Shown: one piece after another, positions 26,137 to 34,341 of the stretch
Position numbering within the stretch: the first letter of the stretch is position 1
Layout of the letters: every line of letters starts with the position of its first letter
Assembly: GCA_023394045.1 (NCBI GenBank)
Contig: JAEXBN010000043.1
Location: 1-64,000 of the forward strand
Direction of reading: 5' to 3'
Source of the DNA: Bacillota bacterium
Lineage (GTDB): Bacteria > Bacillota > Clostridia > Tissierellales > Peptoniphilaceae
DNA: 64,000 bases
The notes under the pieces: generated by a model
What the model saw: the letters and a program-made list of their open reading frames with translations, nothing else
Told to the model about the DNA's origin: nothing
Databases searched by the model: none
Translations under genes and position numbers: made by a program

Positions 26137-27141
26137 ATGCCCATCAATCTGCAAGGTCGTAGTTTATTAACATTGAAGGATTATACGCCCGACGAAATCC
26201 GCTATCTGATTGAACTCAGCGCTGATTTTAAGCGGCTGAAACGCACACACACACCACATCGTTATCTTGAAGGAAAAAATATTGTCCTTTTGTTTGAAAA
26301 GACATCCACACGGACCCGCTGTTCCTTTGAGGTGGCGGGATATGATCTGGGAATGGGGGTCACCTATCTGGATCCGGGTTCGAGTCAGATGGGCAAAAAA
26401 GAGTCCATTGAGGATACCGCAAAGGTGCTCGGGCGCTTCTATGATGGGATCGAGTATCGCGGATTTGATCAGAAACTGGTGGAAATTTTGGCAGAAAACG
26501 CCGGTGTCCCGGTATGGAATGGACTGACCGATGCGTTCCATCCCACGCAGATGATTGCGGATATGCTCACGGTGCAGGAAGAATTCGGCCGTCTCAAGGG
26601 GATCAATTTTGTCTATCTCGGCGATGCTCGAAGCAACATGGGCAATTCTCTGATGATTGTTTGCGCAAAACTGGGTCTGAATTTTACGGGATGCAGTCCA
26701 AAAGCGCTGTGGCCGTCGGAGGATCTGATTGCACAGGCGAGAGAATATGCGGAAGAATCCGGCGGAAGCGTACGTTTTACGGAAAATGTGGAAGAAGGCA
26801 TCCAAGGCGCCCATGTGGTCGATACGGATATTTGGGTCTCCATGGGGGAGCCGGAAGAACTTTGGGCAGAACGCATTCAAATGCTCCATCCCTATCAGGT
26901 GAATGCCAAGTTGATGGCCATGGCGGATCCGGATGCGATCTTTATGCACTGTCTGCCGTCCTTCCACGATCACAACACGAAGATTGGACGCGAAATTGCG
27001 GAAAAATTCGGCGATCAATATGATCTGAATGGCATGGAAGTCACCGATGAGGTGTTCCGTAGCAAGCAAAGCCGCGTTTTTGATGAGGCTGAAAACCGTA
27101 TGCATACGATTAAAGCCATCATGTACGCGACACTGAAATAA
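26137..27141 (+). CDS. argF: Ornithine carbamoyltransferase (catabolic role likely)
   Basis: A 334-aa enzyme of the aspartate/ornithine carbamoyltransferase family. It interconverts ornithine plus carbamoyl phosphate with citrulline plus phosphate. The carbamoyl-phosphate loop STRTR is at 57-61, followed by [20 protein letters not shown]. The HPTQ motif is present as [11 protein letters not shown], and the ornithine-binding HCLPSFHD and a closing Arg-rich end are visible. AGGAGG precedes the ATG. Its place just after arcA supports a catabolic (ArcB) role, but sequence alone does not decide direction; no arginine biosynthesis genes other than argR are in the window. Confidence 0.94.
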   Translation: MPINLQGRSLLTLKDYTPDEIRYLIELSADFKRLKRTHTPHRYLEGKNIVLLFEKTSTRTRCSFEVAGYDLGMGVTYLDPGSSQMGKKESIEDTAKVLGRFYDGIEYRGFDQKLVEILAENAGVPVWNGLTDAFHPTQMIADMLTVQEEFGRLKGINFVYLGDARSNMGNSLMIVCAKLGLNFTGCSPKALWPSEDLIAQAREYAEESGGSVRFTENVEEGIQGAHVVDTDIWVSMGEPEELWAERIQMLHPYQVNAKLMAMADPDAIFMHCLPSFHDHNTKIGREIAEKFGDQYDLNGMEVTDEVFRSKQSRVFDEAENRMHTIKAIMYATLK

Positions 27142-27153
27142 TGCTGAAATCAA

Positions 27154-27966
27154 ATGGATGAAACCAAGATTCATCATGGTCTGATTACGGTAGCGTTTGG
27201 CTCAACCAGCAGGGAAGCCCGCGAACGGGATCTTCTTCCGGCGATTCAGAAGATCCGAAGCGGCATCCGCGATGTGGTCCATGTGGATGCGATACGCTCA
27301 GATAAAATTAGACAGAAAGTGGAGACCCGCGAGGGTCTTCATTTGCGTTCTCTGGATGAAGCGTTTGACTGTTGCGCTGCCATCCCGTGCCGGGATATTT
27401 ATGTTCAGCCGCTGGTGCTGCAGCCGGGAAGGGAGATGGAACGGATCCGATCCCTCTGTCTTCGGCAAGCGCACCGGTTTGCGTCCATTCGTATCGGATT
27501 GCCGCTCTTGTCCAGCGAAGAGGGGCGTATGGCGGCACAACATTATATATGGAAAGCAGAGAGGAAAGAGCCTGATTGCCGTCATCTTTGGATGTTGCAC
27601 GGCTGGACGTCTCAGAATTCCTGCGGAGAAATGAGAACGATTCAACAGTTTCTCCGCTCCATTCAGACGCAGCATACACAGGCGGCGTTGATGGAAGGCG
27701 AACCAGGGCTGGATTCAGCGATTGACGCGTTCAAACAGCAGCCGATAGAGACCGGAACGGCGCTCATCCTGCATCCTTTTTTATTAACGCTCGGGCATCA
27801 CGCGCATCTCGACTTGTTTGGAGATCATGAGCAGTCGTGGAAGAGCCGTCTGGAGAAAGAAGGGTTCAAGGTGTGCCCATCCTTTCAGGGGCTGGGATCG
27901 GATCCGGATATTCAGAGATTTTTTTTAGAGGCTGCCCAAGAGGGAATACAGCAGCTCGGACGGTAG
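27154..27966 (+). CDS. CbiK-like anaerobic cobaltochelatase homologue
   Basis: A 270-aa divergent member of the CbiK family (class II chelatases that insert cobalt or iron into sirohydrochlorin-type tetrapyrroles). Supporting features are the N-terminal LITVAFGSTSREARE, the VQPLVLQPGREMERI strand that resembles the VQPLHIIPG motif, WMLHGWTS with the first metal His (149), MEGEPGLD with the likely Glu (181), and the LGHHAHLDLFGD segment with the second His (216), followed by SWKSRLEKEGFKV and GLGSDPDIQRF. The three expected metal residues are therefore kept. It starts 12 bases after argF with a poor ribosome binding site, suggesting read-through expression. No corrin or haem gene is nearby, so metal and substrate are unknown. 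Confidence 0.72.
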   Translation: MDETKIHHGLITVAFGSTSREARERDLLPAIQKIRSGIRDVVHVDAIRSDKIRQKVETREGLHLRSLDEAFDCCAAIPCRDIYVQPLVLQPGREMERIRSLCLRQAHRFASIRIGLPLLSSEEGRMAAQHYIWKAERKEPDCRHLWMLHGWTSQNSCGEMRTIQQFLRSIQTQHTQAALMEGEPGLDSAIDAFKQQPIETGTALILHPFLLTLGHHAHLDLFGDHEQSWKSRLEKEGFKVCPSFQGLGSDPDIQRFFLEAAQEGIQQLGR

Positions 27967-27998
27967 CAGTCGATGGGTTCGCTGAGTTCAATATAATT

Positions 27999-28028
27999 TT
28001 TGTCACAAAATCAATATTTTGTGACAAA
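27999..28028. repeat. Perfect 13-bp inverted repeat with 4-base centre
   Basis: Arms TTTGTCACAAAAT and ATTTTGTGACAAA with loop CAAT. A TATAAT lies just upstream at 27992-27997. There is no T run on either side, so this is more likely an operator or an RNA hairpin than a terminator. It lies in the 136-base gap between the convergent CbiK-like and transglutaminase genes. Confidence 0.7.
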
Positions 28029-28040
28029 CTAGGGCGTGCA

Positions 28041-28078
28041 AAAGAAACGACCGTCTCACACGACGGCCGTTTCTTTTT
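28041..28078. terminator. Bidirectional rho-independent terminator
   Basis: A 9-bp outer stem (AAAGAAACG with CGTTTCTTT), one A-C mismatch, a 5-bp inner stem (CCGTC with GACGG) and a 6-base loop, then a T run on the plus strand and a T-rich TTTCTTTT on the minus strand. It separates the convergent operons. Confidence 0.92.
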
Positions 28079-28102
28079 ATTGGTTTATTGGCTGTTGGCT
28101 TT

Positions 28103-30520
28103 CTATAGATTCCAAACGTCATGAATCATCCATGCCGCCACCGAATGTTCCTTTTTATATTTTTGATGCAGCAAACTCATCCATTGATGAATCTGAAGAA
28201 GATCCTTCTCTGTTGGTTCGGCCTCTCCATAAATGATGGGCTCAACCACGCGTATGGCGGCTCTGATCGATGCGCGATCGTTTGCGTCCATACCGAGAAG
28301 CTTCATGATCTTTCGGATCATCATGCCTGCACTATCCGATGGCTTTAACTCCATGCCGTGAAGCTTCAGCAACCGTTCCATTTGAGCCCACATGACGAGG
28401 AAGCGCTCCCGATCGGTTTTTGCAGCCTGTTGAATCCAGACTGGATTTTGGCGCCGGTACCATGCCCGGACTTTAAGTACGTTGAGTCCGACAAAGCCCA
28501 AGAGCAGGATGAGAAGCATGGCAATCACCACCATGGACTCCTTCTTGTCTGTTTCTGTGGATGGAACGTCCTCCAGCGGCATGTCCGCGGCATCCGGCAG
28601 CGATTCTGAATCGCTTGCTGTGGAAGGAGAATCTTCAATGGATTCCATGGAGCTTGATGGTTCACTTGAGGATGAGCCGCTTGATTCAGAGGAAGATTCC
28701 TCTTGGGGGTTCAGGACTTCCGGAAGCGTCGGCATCGTGGATGCCTGAGCAGCTTGATCCGCGTCTAATCCGCTGAGGGCGCTCACATGTGAGGCGGGTG
28801 TGGTTTCCATGGGAACCCATCCGATCCCTTCCAGCTGAATCTCTGTCCAGGCATGCGCCTGTTTGGCGGAGATCGTCCGTTCGCTGATCCCGTCCTGTGT
28901 GCGGTTTCCCTGCGGAATGATGAACCCCTCGGCATAACGCGTCGGATATCCGATATCTTTTAACAGGACGCTATAGGCTGTCGCGAAGTAGACGCAGTAT
29001 CCCTTCCTATTTGTTAAAAAATGATCAATAAAGAACTGGTCATCCGGAATTTCAGGGACGTTGAGCTCATAGGTATAGTTTTTCTCAAAATGAGCGCGCA
29101 TTGCTTGTATGAGCGTTGGAAAATCAAGATTTTGATCGTAGAGAATGGCGGCAAGCTCGGGATCGCGCTGCCGCACCATCGCCTCATATTGACGCTCTCC
29201 CTGATCGATCCGCACAGGGTGCATCGATTGTTGCACCTGGGCATTCCAGAAATTGGAGACGGGAGAAACAAAATCGACGCTGACCAGCCCATGATCCGCA
29301 TAAGGGCGTCCTGAGACCAGCATACCGGAGGGGCTGAAGAAGAACGCGGTCTTGGCATCGTATTGCGAGATGATCTGATCGGTCGTCATCCCGACAGGAG
29401 GATCTGCGGAAAGATGCGTCATCGCCATGGGCTTTCCCCCATGGAAAACGATGCGCGTCGGATCTTGGGTCTTAAACCAATAGAGTGTCGGCCGCAGGAT
29501 TCCGGATTGGAGCGCCTGATCGCGGGATGATGCGTCAGAAAACCAGAAGGCATGCGCATAGGCAGAGGTGAATTCATCATAAAATGCAGAATTCCAAGTG
29601 ATTTGCGTGAGCGCTTCATTCTGCTTTAGGGACCAGGTGTGCCCATCAAAGGTATCATAGGCGGAGCCCCGAAAGTAAAAGGAATCCGGATCGGCTTTGA
29701 TTTTCAGGTAAGGCGCATCGTTCAGTGTTACCGGCCCGCCAACACGAAGATTGCCTTGGGGATAAAATCCCAGTTCAGCGAGCGAAAAACTGGAGACCTC
29801 TGTATTGGTATCCGTGGGAAGATAGGCATTGATCCGATCGGAAAGACGTTCGTTGAAGAACAGCGATGGAGGCAAAATCAGCTGCAAGAGAAAGGTGAGC
29901 ACGAGAACCAGCGCTCCAAAAAAAATGGGCGGCCGCTGATCGTGGTGCGTGGGATCCTGGCGATAGGCATAGGATCCATACACGCCAAATAGACCGGATA
30001 AAAGCCAGAACAGCCATTGTCGGCCTGAACTGAGGTCTTCAATGAAGAAGAGCGGCGCGATCAGAAAGCACATGTTGAGAATGGGAATGGGCAGCGCCCA
30101 ATGAGTCAAGACGCTTAGAACAGTGATCAAACCGGATAGGAGTATAGGAAGCGCGGAAGGCATGGCTCCGCGTTCCACGATCGGCGTGATCAGAAAATTG
30201 ACGCTATCGCGGACATCCTTCATCCAAGAAGCCCACCATTCCGCGCCAATCAGCGGGATGGCCAAGCGATGCCCAGAGAGCCTTTGCACGCCGACTGCCA
30301 GAGCAATGGAAAAGACCACGACTCCTGAGATCTTCCAGTATCGCAGGATCACCATAAAACCCAGCGCCACGGCAGCGACCATCACCAATCGTGAAAAAAG
30401 ATTCAGAGCAGGAATCTGAGTCAGTCGAAATGTAAAATAAATCACAGATAGAGCAAAAAACGTCGTGGTCAGCCACGACTGCAGCATCTGGATTATATCG
30501 CGCTGTTGTTCTCTGTCCAT
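28103..30520 (-). CDS. Membrane-anchored transglutaminase-like protein (TgpA type)
   Basis: An 805-aa protein. The N-terminus (about 1-225) has about six to seven membrane helices. An extracytoplasmic transglutaminase core has the catalytic Cys509 in NRKGYCVYFATAYS and His556 in SAKQAHAWTEI. The third residue is Glu572 in GWVPMETTPAS, where many members have Asp. A Ser/Glu-rich linker (about 600-660), a membrane helix (SMVVIAMLLILLLGFVGL) and a cytoplasmic DUF4129-like tail follow. It is the last gene of a MoxR-DUF58-transglutaminase operon, a widespread combination whose substrates are mostly unknown; cell-envelope protein crosslinking or proteolysis is possible. GAGGAGAC precedes the ATG within the DUF58 3' end. 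Confidence 0.9.
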   Translation of the reverse strand: MDREQQRDIIQMLQSWLTTTFFALSVIYFTFRLTQIPALNLFSRLVMVAAVALGFMVILRYWKISGVVVFSIALAVGVQRLSGHRLAIPLIGAEWWASWMKDVRDSVNFLITPIVERGAMPSALPILLSGLITVLSVLTHWALPIPILNMCFLIAPLFFIEDLSSGRQWLFWLLSGLFGVYGSYAYRQDPTHHDQRPPIFFGALVLVLTFLLQLILPPSLFFNERLSDRINAYLPTDTNTEVSSFSLAELGFYPQGNLRVGGPVTLNDAPYLKIKADPDSFYFRGSAYDTFDGHTWSLKQNEALTQITWNSAFYDEFTSAYAHAFWFSDASSRDQALQSGILRPTLYWFKTQDPTRIVFHGGKPMAMTHLSADPPVGMTTDQIISQYDAKTAFFFSPSGMLVSGRPYADHGLVSVDFVSPVSNFWNAQVQQSMHPVRIDQGERQYEAMVRQRDPELAAILYDQNLDFPTLIQAMRAHFEKNYTYELNVPEIPDDQFFIDHFLTNRKGYCVYFATAYSVLLKDIGYPTRYAEGFIIPQGNRTQDGISERTISAKQAHAWTEIQLEGIGWVPMETTPASHVSALSGLDADQAAQASTMPTLPEVLNPQEESSSESSGSSSSEPSSSMESIEDSPSTASDSESLPDAADMPLEDVPSTETDKKESMVVIAMLLILLLGFVGLNVLKVRAWYRRQNPVWIQQAAKTDRERFLVMWAQMERLLKLHGMELKPSDSAGMMIRKIMKLLGMDANDRASIRAAIRVVEPIIYGEAEPTEKDLLQIHQWMSLLHQKYKKEHSVAAWMIHDVWNL

Positions 30521-31701
30521 GATGTCTCCTCATCCAGCCATATGCTTTCAATGGCGGACTGTTCCAGTTTTTGAATCAGATCGGTTTGGATTTGGCTGCG
30601 TACGGTGATAAGCCGAAATTCAAATCCGAGCCTTTGATAGTTCAGCAGACTTCCGAAAATGGATTCATTCAACTGCTCCACCCAGATCAACTGGGGGTTT
30701 CCTTCCGTTTGAGATAACCGCAGGCTCTCATTGGCACTCTGATAGGGCAATTGTGCCAGAAGCACCCCAAGGCGGTCATCATCCGATGCAATCGGCGATA
30801 AATGGTGAAGCTCCCCTTCCCGATCTCCAATATCCACAGGATATCCTAAATCAAGCAGATCGAGAACTGCGGAGAAAAAGAGATCCAGAAAATGCGTGCG
30901 CTCTCGCATTCTCTCATCCACCATCGGATTTTCCTGGGAACGCAGACCAGAAAAGCGTGCTCGTCCGGAAAATTTCACCGAACGAGGAACGGCAATCATC
31001 CGGAAGGGTTCTTGATCCACATCGGAATAGTGGCGAACCATCCATTTTTGCATACGCGCACTCAGTTTCCAATGCACGTGAGAAAAGCCTTCCCCATCGC
31101 GCATGGGGTCAATCGAAAAAATTTCATCACTCTGCTGCGTCAGGGAGACATGATCAACGACTTGATCATCCGCCTTTCCCAGCGATCCGGAAAAGGGCTT
31201 GAAGCCCTCCACACGCGCAGGGAGAGCCAGACACTTTAGGGTCTGATTGGTATGCGCAGGAAGGGTCAGCCGAAAAAAGCCCAAGAGATCTTCGACATAA
31301 GGTTCTCCTGCAGCAAACGTATAGACTCCGATATACGGCGTATCAAACGGAATGCGGATGATGCGTTCAGAACGAGGTGCCACCATGACCTCTGTCTGCT
31401 GTTGGTGGGATTTTTTGGAAGGAATCGGATAGTGCAGGAAAAACGGCATCAGATGAGATTGGTTATCAAGAGCCATAATCCATGTGCCGCGCTCGCCGTG
31501 AATCAATCGCAGAGGCTCAAGGGATTCCTTTCGATGGAACCGACGCCGCATGGTCAAGCTGAAACCCAGCGAGAGAATGGGAAGCAGCATCCAAAAAATC
31601 AGCAGAATGTGCGGAAAGACACGCAAACGGATGTTCGCCAACAGGAAAAGAGCAATCCAGCCGACAGCCCAGAAAATGAAGCGCAGGCGGATGCCTTTCA
31701 T
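30493..31701 (-). CDS. DUF58 domain protein
   Basis: A 402-aa protein with two N-terminal membrane helices (about 5-50), a beta-rich middle region and the DUF58 signature VHWKLSARMQKWMVRHYSD near residue 210, followed by a vWA-like fold. DUF58 proteins nearly always accompany MoxR ATPases and are thought to act with them as a chaperone-adaptor pair; direct function is unknown. It starts with an ATGA overlap on the moxR stop and overlaps the transglutaminase gene by 28 bases, so the three are tightly coupled. Confidence 0.92.
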   Translation of the reverse strand: MKGIRLRFIFWAVGWIALFLLANIRLRVFPHILLIFWMLLPILSLGFSLTMRRRFHRKESLEPLRLIHGERGTWIMALDNQSHLMPFFLHYPIPSKKSHQQQTEVMVAPRSERIIRIPFDTPYIGVYTFAAGEPYVEDLLGFFRLTLPAHTNQTLKCLALPARVEGFKPFSGSLGKADDQVVDHVSLTQQSDEIFSIDPMRDGEGFSHVHWKLSARMQKWMVRHYSDVDQEPFRMIAVPRSVKFSGRARFSGLRSQENPMVDERMRERTHFLDLFFSAVLDLLDLGYPVDIGDREGELHHLSPIASDDDRLGVLLAQLPYQSANESLRLSQTEGNPQLIWVEQLNESIFGSLLNYQRLGFEFRLITVRSQIQTDLIQKLEQSAIESIWLDEETSWTENNSAI

Positions 31702-32654
31702 CGTGGTGCCTTCGTTTCATGGAGGATCGTCTCCACCACATCATGCGAAGTCAAACCTCGCCCACGGCTTTGCGGCGTCAAGATAATGCGATGATCCAGA
31801 ACGTCATGCACGAGAGTCTGGACATCTTCTGGAGTGACATAATCACGTCCGCTCAGTAAAGCCAGCGTCTGGGCGGCGCCGAAGAGCATCTGCGCGGCGC
31901 GCGGGCTGACCCCCAGTTCCACCTCATCAAGGGTTCTTGTTGCCCGGCAGAGATCCAGAATATATCGTTTCACGCCATCGTTGACCGTGACTTCAAGAAC
32001 CTGCTCGCGCAGCCATCGGATGGTATCAGCTTCAGCAACGACCGCCACATCGTGCTCAATCCGGCGCATCGCATTCGTTGCGACAATTTCGAGTTCCTCT
32101 TCATAAGAGGGATATCCAATGGAAATGCGCATCATAAAGCGATCCATCTGCGCTTCCGGAAGCGGATACGTCCCCACATTTTCCACCGGATTCTGCGTGG
32201 CCATGACCATAAATGGATCTGGAAGCCGGTACGTCTTTCCTTCGACGGTGACCTGATGCTCCTGCATGGCCTCCAGCAGCGCAGACTGTGTGCGCGGTGA
32301 AGAACGGTTGATCTCATCGGCAAGAAGAATCTGTGTATTGGCGGCTCCCTCACGGAACTCAAATTCCGACGTTTTGGGGTTATAGATATTAAATCCGGTG
32401 ACATCGGAAGGCATGAGATCCGGAGTGAATTGAATCCGGTGAAAATCGAGCCGCACCGACTTTGCTAACGCATGGACGAGTGTCGTTTTGCCGATTCCTG
32501 GAACATCTTCGAGCAAAACATGTCCTCCGGCTAAGAGGCAGATCAACATTTTTTTCAGCGGAATGTCCTTCCCTACCACAACCTTTCGGATGCTGTTCAT
32601 GACATTTTCGCCTAACTCATGTGCAGTGGCAATCGCCTGTGGATGTATGCTCAT
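31698..32654 (-). CDS. MoxR family AAA+ ATPase
   Basis: A 318-aa AAA+ ATPase. Visible are VVVGKDIPLKKMLICLLAGG, Walker A LEDVPGIGKTTL, QFTPDLMPSDVTG, Walker B ILLADEINRSSPRTQSALLE, sensor 1 VMATQNPVE and the sensor 2/lid region with GVSPRAAQ. MoxR proteins assemble or activate partner complexes, usually together with DUF58/vWA proteins encoded beside them. The ATG at 32654 has AGGAGAA six bases upstream and forms an ATGA overlap with the stop of the small gene before it; a start 22 codons earlier would extend into that gene. Confidence 0.94.
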   Translation of the reverse strand: MSIHPQAIATAHELGENVMNSIRKVVVGKDIPLKKMLICLLAGGHVLLEDVPGIGKTTLVHALAKSVRLDFHRIQFTPDLMPSDVTGFNIYNPKTSEFEFREGAANTQILLADEINRSSPRTQSALLEAMQEHQVTVEGKTYRLPDPFMVMATQNPVENVGTYPLPEAQMDRFMMRISIGYPSYEEELEIVATNAMRRIEHDVAVVAEADTIRWLREQVLEVTVNDGVKRYILDLCRATRTLDEVELGVSPRAAQMLFGAAQTLALLSGRDYVTPEDVQTLVHDVLDHRIILTPQSRGRGLTSHDVVETILHETKAPR

Positions 32655-32950
32655 CGACGTTCTCCTGTTTTGCCATCCCGTGTTTCCCAGATGATGACAT
32701 CGTTCAAAGTTTCTTTCCATTCGTCCAGCGCTTCTTTTTGATCGTTGGCGGGCATTGCATCATCCCATGTTTCCGCCACGCCGAGATCAAAATGCGCTTC
32801 CCCATATCTGTTCCATTCTTCCTGTAATTCTGCATCAAAATGCGCTCCATGGCGCAGAAGATCCAGCATTGTGCTTAAAGCCTGTTCATCATGGATCACG
32901 AATAATGTTTGATGATCCGAATCAACACAGGTAAAGATAACAAGTTTCAC
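32651..32950 (-). CDS. Conserved-context small protein of unknown function
   Basis: A 99-aa acidic, soluble protein that I do not recognise. It begins MKLVIFTCVDSDHQTLF and continues with a predicted alpha-helical, Glu/Asp- and Trp-rich C-terminal half (EWNRYGEAHFD, DEWKETLNDVIIWE). It has no membrane segment or cysteine pair. The start is a GTG at 32950 with AGAGTAGG close upstream; longer forms would run through the promoter at 32979-33007. Its stop overlaps the moxR start as ATGA, so it is the first gene of the MoxR-DUF58-transglutaminase operon and may serve it. Confidence 0.7.
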   Translation of the reverse strand: MKLVIFTCVDSDHQTLFVIHDEQALSTMLDLLRHGAHFDAELQEEWNRYGEAHFDLGVAETWDDAMPANDQKEALDEWKETLNDVIIWETRDGKTGERR

Positions 32951-32978
32951 CCTACTCTCCCATTTGTAACCTTTTTGT

Positions 32979-33007
32979 ATTATATTATCAGAGAATAGCG
33001 ATTGCAA
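32979..33007 (-). promoter_or_regulatory. Promoter of the MoxR operon
   Basis: On the minus strand TTGCAA and TATAAT are separated by exactly 17 bases, 29 bases before the GTG start. The divergent xer gene begins on the other side; I could not identify an equally good promoter for it. Confidence 0.75.
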
Positions 33008-33022
33008 CGTGAGGAGGATATG

Positions 33023-34003
33023 ATGAATCTGCCGGTCGTCCTTGAAGATTATATTAACTACATGAAAACGGTTCGTGGGCTCTCGCCACGAACCATTCGT
33101 GAATATACTTACGACTTGGTGCGATTCCTGCGGTTTTTGACCCGTCGCCATGGCGACGCGGCGATGCGCCAGCGCCCTTTAGAAGAGATCACGATTGATA
33201 CAATCAGCCCGGAGGATCTGGCTGCGGTGGACATCAACGATCTTCTCGCCTTTCTCGCCTACTCGCCTTCTGGAGAAGGCCTTTCTGGAAATCGCCGTGC
33301 GAGGATGTCTTCCGCCATCCGTTCCTTTTATACTTACCTGGTCAACGTGCAGGAATATTTTGATAAAAACCCGGCGGAAAAGCTGACCACACCGAAACGA
33401 AAAAAGAGGCATCCGGTTTATTTGACGCTGGAAGAGGCGCTGTCTCTGATTCAGACGGCAGCAGCCGAACCCAATCGATTTTTTCGTGCGCGCGACGTAG
33501 CCATTCTCGTCACTTTTCTGACCACAGGAATGCGGCTGTCGGAGTTATGCGGGCTCAATCTTAACTCCATTCGTGAAGATCGCTTTCATGTCATCGGAAA
33601 GGGAAACAAGGAACGCGTCGTTTATCTGACCGAATCGGCTGTGGCGGCGCTCCAGCAATATCTTCGCATTCGCCCGGGAGACGGGGATCCAAAAGCCTTA
33701 TTCCTTTCCTCACGGCACACGCGCATCTCACCCCGCGCGGTACAGCATCGTATTGAGACGCTGCTGACTCGAACGGGGTTGGAGCCTTCGATTTATTCGA
33801 CGCACAAGCTGCGCCATACCGCAGCGACATTGATGTATAAAGAGGGCGTCGACATCCGGACGCTTCAGCGCATCCTAGGGCATGAATCGCTTCAAACCAC
33901 ACAGATTTACACACATGTTGATGACGCGATGGAACGTGAAGCCGTAGAACGCAATCCCCTAGCCCATCTTTCTGATTCCTCTTTCGAAAAAGAAGAGCAG
34001 TAG
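33023..34003 (+). CDS. Tyrosine recombinase XerC/XerD
   Basis: A 326-aa site-specific recombinase. The N-terminal SAM-like core-binding domain (LEDYINYMKTVRGLSPRT) is followed by the catalytic domain with all six residues: Arg171 (TGMRLSEL), Lys193 (IGKGNKER), His261 and Arg264 (HKLRH), His287 (ILGHES) and nucleophile Tyr296 (IYTHVDD). The length and lack of prophage neighbours suggest a chromosome dimer resolution enzyme working with FtsK at dif. Sequence alone does not separate XerC from XerD. AGGAGG suits the second ATG at 33023 better than the one at 33020. Confidence 0.93.
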   Translation: MNLPVVLEDYINYMKTVRGLSPRTIREYTYDLVRFLRFLTRRHGDAAMRQRPLEEITIDTISPEDLAAVDINDLLAFLAYSPSGEGLSGNRRARMSSAIRSFYTYLVNVQEYFDKNPAEKLTTPKRKKRHPVYLTLEEALSLIQTAAAEPNRFFRARDVAILVTFLTTGMRLSELCGLNLNSIREDRFHVIGKGNKERVVYLTESAVAALQQYLRIRPGDGDPKALFLSSRHTRISPRAVQHRIETLLTRTGLEPSIYSTHKLRHTAATLMYKEGVDIRTLQRILGHESLQTTQIYTHVDDAMEREAVERNPLAHLSDSSFEKEEQ

Positions 34004-34017
34004 ACGGCGGAGCTCCT

Positions 34018-34281
34018 CTATCCCTTGAGACCTCGGGACTGGCGGTCCATATCCTCTACAACGATATCAAAAATCTCCCCCAGCGAGCGGCAATATTCCA
34101 GCACCTTCCAAGGCTCATTGGTATGAAAATGAATCTTGATGAGGTTCTCATCGCCGACAGCCAGAAGGCAGTCGCCCTTGAAATGTTCGACAAAATAATC
34201 AAAGATGACATCCTCGTCCAAGCCTTCTCCTTCGATGAGCAGCTGCGTATCGTAGCGGAATTCCGTGTTCTGTGTTTCCAT
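34018..34281 (-). CDS. Small stand-alone FakA/DAK-linker domain protein
   Basis: An 87-aa protein that resembles only the middle domain of FakA/YloV-type fatty-acid or dihydroxyacetone kinase-like proteins: YDTQLLIEGEGLDEDV, the strand GDCLLAVGDENLIKIHFHTN (written here to 20 residues), EPWKVLEYCRSLGEI and a closing IVVEDMDRQSRG. No kinase (DhaL) or DegV-like domain is attached, and no fakB is nearby. It has a good GGGAGGAG ribosome binding site and its own stop, so it appears complete rather than a fragment. Similar short proteins are known in some Clostridia. Function is unknown; it sits downstream of the ThrE-type exporter genes. Confidence 0.72.
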   Translation of the reverse strand: METQNTEFRYDTQLLIEGEGLDEDVIFDYFVEHFKGDCLLAVGDENLIKIHFHTNEPWKVLEYCRSLGEIFDIVVEDMDRQSRGLKG

Positions 34282-34341
34282 TTTTTCTCCTCCCTCTTTG
34301 TATTTTTCAGGGGTCGTTCTTCGATGAGATATTTTCCGTTC

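Noticed and set aside
26167..27177. Open frame of 336 codons antisense to argF
   Set aside because: Full overlap with a certain gene, and no start signal.
32951..33151. N-terminal extension of the 99-aa protein
   Set aside because: It would run through a near-consensus promoter and into the divergent xer gene; the GTG at 32950 is a better start.
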